A stretch of 64,000 bases of DNA from Dryomyza anilis (lineage: Eukaryota > Arthropoda > Insecta > Diptera > Dryomyzidae): NCBI GenBank assembly GCA_951804985.1, contig OX638130.1, positions 116,697,593 through 116,761,592 on the forward strand, given 5' to 3'. The translations under genes were made by a program, and so were the position numbers. Under the pieces are notes generated by a model. It was not told the DNA's origin and searched no databases. It saw only the letters and a program-made list of their open reading frames with translations. Shown here in pieces: positions 58,001 to 64,000 of this stretch. Numbering within the stretch: position 1 is the first letter of the stretch; each line of letters begins with the position of its first letter.

Positions 58001-58810
58001 TGTTTTTGTTCTTGCACATGTTTGGTTTTGTTCTTGTTCTTGTGTTTACGGCGCAGGAGGTCTCTTTCTTGTGCATTTCCTTTAAAGTTGGAGCAGGAAG
58101 CTCTTGTTCTTGCGGTGAATATGTTGTCCTTGTCCATTTAAAGACCGTGTTTTAGTTCTTCCTCATTGTTTTGAAGAATAGTCTTGTTATTGCGGATAAC
58201 TTCCTAGGTTGGTCTTGTTCTTGCTTTTGTTCATACTATATATAGGTTGACCTAACCTATTTAACTAGTATGTTCTGGCGCATTTCATTCATGTTGATGT
58301 TGTCCTCTTTTTTGTTCTTACGATGTAGAGGTTATTCTTTCCATTTAATGATCTTATTCTAGGTAATTTTTTGGAAGAGTAGTCTTGTGCCTGCGCATTT
58401 CTTACAAGAATAGTCTTGTTCTTGCTAATTCCTACAATTCTTCTTACGATGTAAATATTGTTTTTATATCGGTCGTTGGTCATGTAACGATCTTGTTCAT
58501 TTCTTGGGAGAGTAGTCTTCTTCTTGTGCATTTCTTTCAAAGTTTGTCTTGTTCTTGCATTTTTTGTTCTTACAGTATAGAGGTTGTCCTAGTATATTTA
58601 ACTGTCGTGTTCTTGTTCTTGCGCATTTCATTCATGTTTGGTTTTGTCTTGATTTGTTCGTAAAGTGTACAAGTTGACCTTGTCCATTTACAGAAAATGT
58701 TCCAATTCTTGCGTATTTTTTGGAAGTACGCTCTTGTTCTTCTGATGGAGTAGGTGTTGTCCTTGGATTCAAAAGTCGATCTTGTTCTTACAAAAACAGC
58801 AAGAACAAGA
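58000..58810 (+). repeat. diverged CTTGTTCTTGCGCATTTC repeat region
   Basis: CTTGTTCTTGCGCATTTC, TTCTTACGATGTAGAGGTTG and GTCCATTTAAAGA-type words recur in roughly the same order at irregular 110-230-base spacing (for example 58132, 58338, 58598, 58690 for CATTTA). An old, decayed tandem repeat. ORFs on both strands (83 and 92 codons) follow it. Confidence 0.6.
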
Positions 58811-60365
58811 ACTTCACTACTTATTTTGACTTTTGATTATAAAAGAAGAGGACGAACACAATATTAAAAGGCCCTTATTTGGATTTAAAACAGATATAAA
58901 AAGTTTTAAATATGTTGCATTATTTTTTTTTATTATGTTTTAAACAACCATTAATCATTGTCTTTTTTTTCATTAAAATTAAAATATTGAATTATAAAAA
59001 TAAATCCAAAAATAGTCTAAAAAAACATCATAAACATGAATATATATTGATATTTTGCTCATTCGTTGATATACTAAAAATAATAAATATAAATATAACA
59101 TAGTAAAAATTTAAAGAAAAAATGAATTAAATTATTTTTGGAAAATAATTTATAAAGCATTTTTTATACTAAAAGAAGGTCTACACTATTGACAACATTC
59201 TCAAATACCTTACGAAACAGAAGAAAAAAACTGAGTATGCACTCAAAATGACCACCTGCGAATTATATAGAAATGATGTATAGAATATTCTTAAAAAAAA
59301 AAAAGATTTTTACATTTTGTAAAATAGTGTAATCTATAAACGACTTAAATTTTAATACGTTCTGATTAAATGCAAACCGACATTTAACTAACTTTGCTGA
59401 CATGCAATTAAGTTAATGACATGCTGTGCATAACTTCTGAGTTTTATTTAATCACATAACATAATTTAGAGAATTCAATGATTTATGAACTTCTGCAAAA
59501 GTGCAACCGAAAAACCATTGAATTTCATATCAAATAAAATAACTCAAATGTAAAAGTTCGACTACTACAAACAAATACGATTGCTTTACTTTTTGAATAG
59601 AAAACCGTAAGTCGAACAGCAGAACAGAACAGAACAGCATACGAAAAATACTTCCGGCCATCTTTACAACCAGCTAGAGGGCAGCACTTGCAATCAGGCA
59701 CCAAAACTCCATTCACCCCGAACTGCGTATTTTGCGGTGCTTGTCCAGCGGATGAACGGATAGGCGAGCGACGCAAGGACATCCAGGACAACGAAGACAA
59801 CATGACTTGACTGAGCAGCGCCGGATGCAACCCGGAAGAACGCAATAACTCAACCAAATTTTAACATTTTACACAAATCTAATAACTGCGAATAACTACA
59901 GAAAATACAAGGCAACCAAATAAAAAATGAAACCAAGAAGAAGATGAATAAAAATACATACTGCAGGATATGCAGCAAATCTCAAGGAAGTTATTGACAA
60001 GGGCGGACAGATGTTGTGAGGTACAGAATAACAGCACGGAAGTGAGTAAAATAAACTTTGTGGCTGCACGACGTTGACATTGCTAACAACTAACTGCATG
60101 ACTGACGGACAGACTGACAGTAATATTGGCCACAAAACTATATTAAAGTAAAAAGTTAACAAACGAACTATGAGACGTTTGAAGAAACGAAATTGGAGAT
60201 AGTTGAACCAAGTGATGAATGATTTTCAAAGCGGTAACGCAAAAATAACCGAATGCAGTTCTAGTTTGTTATATTTATTAATATTTATTTCATTTAAAAC
60301 TTTATCTAAAGAATTTCATTTATTTGCATTATTAATTATGCGCAAGTTGCACTTGAAGAATGACA
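58810..60365. other. A+T-rich DNA with a mixed-composition patch, no supported gene
   Basis: 59620-59840 is more balanced, with a GAACA microsatellite and a 110-codon minus-strand ORF (59525-59857) that is Ser/Leu/Cys-rich and unrecognised; it may be a relic or regulatory DNA. The remainder is A+T-rich. Confidence 0.35.
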
Positions 60366-60367
60366 GA

Positions 60368-61344
60368 TACACTTAAAAATATATAAAATTTAATCGTTAA
60401 AAATTTAAATTTTCATTAAAATTCAATTTTTCACTAAAAATTCAATTTTTCATCCTAATTCAATTTTGCACTAAAAATTCAATTTTTCACTAAAAATTCA
60501 ATTTTTCACTAAAAATTCAATATTTCACTAAAAATTCAATTATTCACTAAAAATTCAATTTTTACTAAAAATTCAAATTAAATTTCTCACTAAAAATTCA
60601 GATTTTCACTATAAATTGAAATTTTCACTAAAAATTAAAATTATCACTAAAAATTAAATTTTTCACTAAAAATTAAATTTATAACTAAAAATTAAATTTA
60701 TCACCAAAAATTCAATTTTTCACTAAAAATTCAATTTTTCACTAAAAATTCAATTTTTCACTAAAAATTCAATTTTTCACTAAAAATTCAATTTTTCACT
60801 AAAAATTCAATTTTTCACTAAAAATTCAATTTTCACTAAAAATTCAATTTTTCACTAAAAATTCAAATTTTCACTAAAAATTCAAATTTTCACTAAAAAT
60901 TAAAATTATCACTAAAAAATTAAATTTTTCACTAAAAACTAAATTTACCACTAAAAATTCAATTTTTCACTAAAAATTAAATTTTTTACTAAAAATTCAA
61001 TTTTCACAGAAAATTCAATTTTTTACTAAAAATTCAATTTTTTACTAAAAAGTCAAATTTTTACTAAAAATTCAATTTTTCACAGAAAATTCCATTTTTC
61101 AATAAAAAAAATCGTTTTTTCACTAAAAATTCCATTTTTCACTAAAAAATTGAACTTATCACCAAAAATTGAATTTATCACTATAAAATCAATTTTTCAC
61201 TATAAAATCAAATTTTCACTATAAAATCAATTTTTCACTATAAATTAAATTTTTCACTAAAAATTCAATTTTTCATTAAAAATTCAATTTTTCACAAAAA
61301 ATTCAAATTTTCACTAAAAATACAAAAATTTGTTTTTAAGTGTA
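60368..61344 (-). repeat. 19-mer minisatellite, block 7 (reverse orientation), inside perfect 12-base inverted ends
   Basis: Units of AATTTTTCACTAAAAATTC from about 60405 to 61320. The block is bounded by TA-CACTTAAAAA at 60368 and TTTTTAAGTG-TA ending at 61344, a perfect 12-base inverted repeat that includes TA on both sides. The whole 977-base unit reads as a TA-inserted MITE whose interior is almost entirely minisatellite. Confidence 0.9.
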
Positions 61345-62003
61345 GGAATGTGCTTAGCTACCATTTTTGTCCTGAACCCAGGCGGGCTGTCAAATGTCTT
61401 GAGTGTCAGGTTATCCGCTGCTGCCATGCTTTATAGTTGTTTTTATGACGCTTATTATTTACTTTACCGGGTATAATTAGCGCCTCTTAACAATCACCGT
61501 AGCTCATAACAGGTGGCCAACACTTTTGACCAAATCGGGCGGCAGTCGTTTGCTCAACATGGCCAACAGAAGGCAACACAGCAATAGCAGCGCTAAGTAC
61601 TACGTACGACCCAAGCTTAACGATGACGATGGAGACGACGATGGCGACGTTGCTAGTGACGGCGCCAACCACGCATGTGGCCAACACCAGCAATAAAAGG
61701 TGCTCGAGCTGTTCCAAATACGGCTGACAGCAGCGTGGTTGCGGAATGTTGTCTTCGATGCAATCGTCGAATTCTTTTTATTTGGTAATCCGAGCAAGAC
61801 TTTCCGAACGTCTTACGAACGACGGGCGGGAGGTAGGATAGACTTAAAGACAGATTGTTCGACGCTGGTGTCGAATATTTGGCGACACAAGTAACTGTAA
61901 CATTTTTTATCGAATGTCAAGCTGATTAATATACCGAACGCATTGCAGTGCGAATTGTAAAAAACAACTATATAATAATTGCAAAATAATAAAAAAACAA
62001 CAA
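61345..62003. other. mixed-composition spacer, no supported gene
   Basis: 61350-61900 has balanced composition and looks single-copy. ORFs of 64-76 codons overlap on both strands (GATGACGATGGAGACGAC-type text), none recognisable. It lies downstream of the minus-strand gene and could be regulatory. Confidence 0.35.
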
Positions 62004-63386
62004 AAAATATAAAATATAAAATATAAAATATAAAATATAAAATATAAAATATAAAATATAAAATATAAAATATAAAATATAAAATATAAAATATAAAATA
62101 TAAAATATAAAATATAAAATATAAAATATAAAATATAAAATATAAAATATAAAATATAAAATATAAAATATAAAATATAAAATATAAAATATAAAATATA
62201 AAATATAAAATATAAAATATAAAATATAAAATATAAAATATAAAATATAAAATATAAAATATAAAATATAAAATATAAAATATAAAATATAAAATATAAA
62301 ATATAAAATATAAAATATAAAATATAAAATATAAAATATAAAATATAAAATATAAAATATAAAATATAAAATATAAAATATAAAATATAAAATATAAAAT
62401 ATAAAATATAAAATATAAAATATAAAATATAAAATATAAAATATAAAATATAAAATATAAAATATAAAATATAAAATATAAAATATAAAATATAAAATAT
62501 AAAATATAAAATATAAAATATAAAATATAAAATATAAAATATAAAATATAAAATATAAAATATAAAATATAAAATATAAAATATAAAATATAAAATATAA
62601 AATATAAAATATAAAATATAAAATATAAAATATAAAATATAAAATATAAAATATAAAATATAAAATATAAAATATAAAATATAAAATATAAAATATAAAA
62701 TATAAAATATAAAATATAAAATATAAAATATAAAATATAAAATATAAAATATAAAATATAAAATATAAAATATAAAATATAAAATATAAAATATAAAATA
62801 TAAAATATAAAATATAAAATATAAAATATAAAATATAAAATATAAAATATAAAATATAAAATATAAAATATAAAATATAAAATATAAAATATAAAATATA
62901 AAATATAAAATATAAAATATAAAATATAAAATATAAAATATAAAATATAAAATATAAAATATAAAATATAAAATATAAAATATAAAATATAAAATATAAA
63001 ATATAAAATATAAAATATAAAATATAAAATATAAAATATAAAATATAAAATATAAAATATAAAATATAAAATATAAAATATAAAATATAAAATATAAAAT
63101 ATAAAATATAAAATATAAAATATAAAATATAAAATATAAAATATAAAATATAAAATATAAAATATAAAATATAAAATATAAAATATAAAATATAAAATAT
63201 AAAATATAAAATATAAAATATAAAATATAAAATATAAAATATAAAATATAAAATATAAAATATAAAATATAAAATATAAAATATAAAATATAAAATATAA
63301 AATATAAAATATAAAATATAAAATATAAAATATAAAATATAAAATATAAAATATAAAATATAAAATATAAAATATAAAATATAAAA
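62004..63386 (+). repeat. perfect heptamer array (TATAAAA)n, about 197 units
   Basis: TATAAAA repeats without a visible substitution or phase shift for about 1383 bases: the phase of the unit returns identically every 420 bases throughout. On the minus strand, the transcript strand of the neighbouring gene, it reads TTTTATA. Flanks are A-rich (CAAAAAATATAAAA left, ATAAAAAATTAAATATCG right), from which it could have grown. Confidence 0.98.
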
Positions 63387-63434
63387 AATTAAATATCGTA
63401 AAAAAACATTATTTATGTATTAAAAATCGTTGTT

Positions 63435-63440
63435 TTTATT
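63435..63440 (-). terminator. polyadenylation signal AATAAA
   Basis: AATAAA on the minus strand 25 bases after the TAA of the Gly/Thr-rich gene, giving a very short 3' UTR; cleavage would fall between here and the heptamer array about 50 bases further on. Confidence 0.6.
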
Positions 63441-63465
63441 TCCTCAAATATAAAAAAAAATTAAA

Positions 63466-64000
63466 TTAACCAACCACATAGACCTGTTGGCCCTTCTTAT
63501 TGCCACGACGACGACGACGCTTGTTGCCGGCGCGACGTCTATTGCCACCGCGTCTGCGTTTGTTACCGCCGCGCCTGCGCTTATTGCCGCCGCGTCTACG
63601 CACCGCAATTTGCTCATTGCCCAGCGCAGCTGAGGCAACGATCTGTGGCAACAAATCGCCAATCGGCGAAGCAGTGGGAATAACAGCACCGCCGCCACCA
63701 GTGCCTGTTGCGGTAGCAGTTCCAGTAGTACCTGTTATACCCGTGGTAGTACCAGTGGTACCGGCGCCGCCAACATTTACAATAATCGGCATAACACCAT
63801 TGTTGCCCGTGCCGGTGCCTGTACCAACACCGCCGTTGGGACGCAGCTGCTCCAACATGTTTTGTTTTTGTGTTATGTACTGATTGAGCAGAGAATTGAT
63901 ACCGGTGTTGCCAACGTTGCCGGTGCCCATGCTGCCGGTGCCTAAGTTACCGGTACCCGCGCCGCCAGTACCGCCGGTGAGAAAACGCAGTTGACCGCTC
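63466..64000 (-). CDS. 3' part of a Gly/Thr-rich protein gene with basic RRRGGNK repeats (unrecognised)
   Basis: The frame is open from the window edge (codon phase starting at 63999) to TAA at 63466-63468, about 177 codons; the start lies beyond 64000, so the ATG at 63930 need not be used. Order of parts: Gly/Thr/Asn-rich stretch (FLTGGTGGAGTG), a short helix-like segment (NSLLNQYITQKQNMLEQLRP), a second Gly/Thr tract (GTGTGTGNN to TATGTGGGG), a more ordinary segment (IGDLLPQIVASAALGNEQIA), then RRRGGNK, RRRGGNK, RRRGGNR, RRAGNK, RRRRRGNK and the tail KGQQVYVVG. Repeat units differ mostly at synonymous positions (Arg as CGT, CGC, AGA, AGG; Gly as GGC, GGT), which points to selection on the protein. 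Base composition is far more G+C-rich than the flank. Structural, secreted matrix or nucleic-acid-binding roles are all possible; no family is recognised. Confidence 0.8.
   Translation of the reverse strand, partial: SGQLRFLTGGTGGAGTGNLGTGSMGTGNVGNTGINSLLNQYITQKQNMLEQLRPNGGVGTGTGTGNNGVMPIIVNVGGAGTTGTTTGITGTTGTATATGTGGGGAVIPTASPIGDLLPQIVASAALGNEQIAVRRRGGNKRRRGGNKRRRGGNRRRAGNKRRRRRGNKKGQQVYVVG

Noticed and set aside
13380..61344. Regular repeats as CRISPR arrays
   Set aside because: Units are head-to-tail without unique spacers, the genome is eukaryotic, and there are no cas genes.
63500..63883. 127-codon Pro/Arg-rich plus-strand ORF
   Set aside because: Antisense shadow of the Gly/Thr/Arg-rich minus-strand gene.

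Overview
This is a repeat-dominated, gene-poor piece of an insect genome, almost certainly a higher fly (Diptera: Schizophora) and perhaps a calyptrate. Three observations support that: strongly A+T-rich DNA with many CAG/CAA (opa-type) runs; a Helentron/mini-me-like element (2031-2666) with the (GACA)n - core - (TA)n order and terminal hairpins described in dipterans; and an RTE-type retrotransposon fragment with a tetranucleotide tail (1-1080). Nothing looks prokaryotic. The species cannot be read from the sequence.

Only one cellular protein gene is well supported: the 3' part of a gene on the minus strand at the right edge (63466 to beyond 64000). It encodes a Gly/Thr-rich protein ending in basic RRRGGNK-type repeats, with an AATAAA signal just after the stop. 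The other protein-coding remnant is a frameshifted reverse transcriptase at the left edge (1-1028). A 94-codon minus-strand ORF at 12120-12404 is a weak candidate. Most other long ORFs arise inside tandem repeats or opa-type runs.

Layout: 1-1.1 kb RTE-like fragment; 2.0-2.7 kb Helentron-like element; 2.8-6.3 kb local tandem duplications and a purine-rich tract; 6.8-7.7 kb complex, possibly regulatory DNA; 8.8-10.2 kb three foldback/MITE elements; 10.3-11.9 kb a roughly 240-bp tandem repeat split by a tRNA-derived SINE; 13.4-14.7 kb an 18-mer array with a 410-bp higher-order period; 16.3-17.2 kb the first 19-mer block; 19.2-20.3 kb a 300-bp higher-order repeat; 22.3-24.1 kb the second 19-mer block; 25.1-27.5 kb pyrimidine-rich DNA with a 22-mer array; 28.2-30.3 kb a decamer array carrying a MITE; 31.7-34.6 kb a 21-mer array, a nested foldback, MITEs and a second SINE copy; 34.9-36.0 kb a Helitron-like element with an internal 15-mer minisatellite; 38.2-40.2 kb a 14-mer array; 41.7-42.9, 45.5-47.7, 50.8-53.0, 54.1-55.4 and 60.4-61.3 kb five more 19-mer blocks; 48.3-49.1 kb a 164-bp satellite; 57.0-57.8 kb a 41-mer array; 62.0-63.4 kb a flawless (TATAAAA)n array of about 197 units beside the terminal gene.

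The main theme is tandem-repeat birth and dispersal. About ten unrelated unit sequences have each expanded, often with a second, longer period. One 19-bp unit occurs in seven blocks, in both orientations, over 45 kb. At least two of these blocks, possibly three, lie between inverted CAC...GTG termini next to TA, the same terminal signature as several ordinary MITEs here. This suggests that DNA transposons carried the minisatellite as internal cargo.
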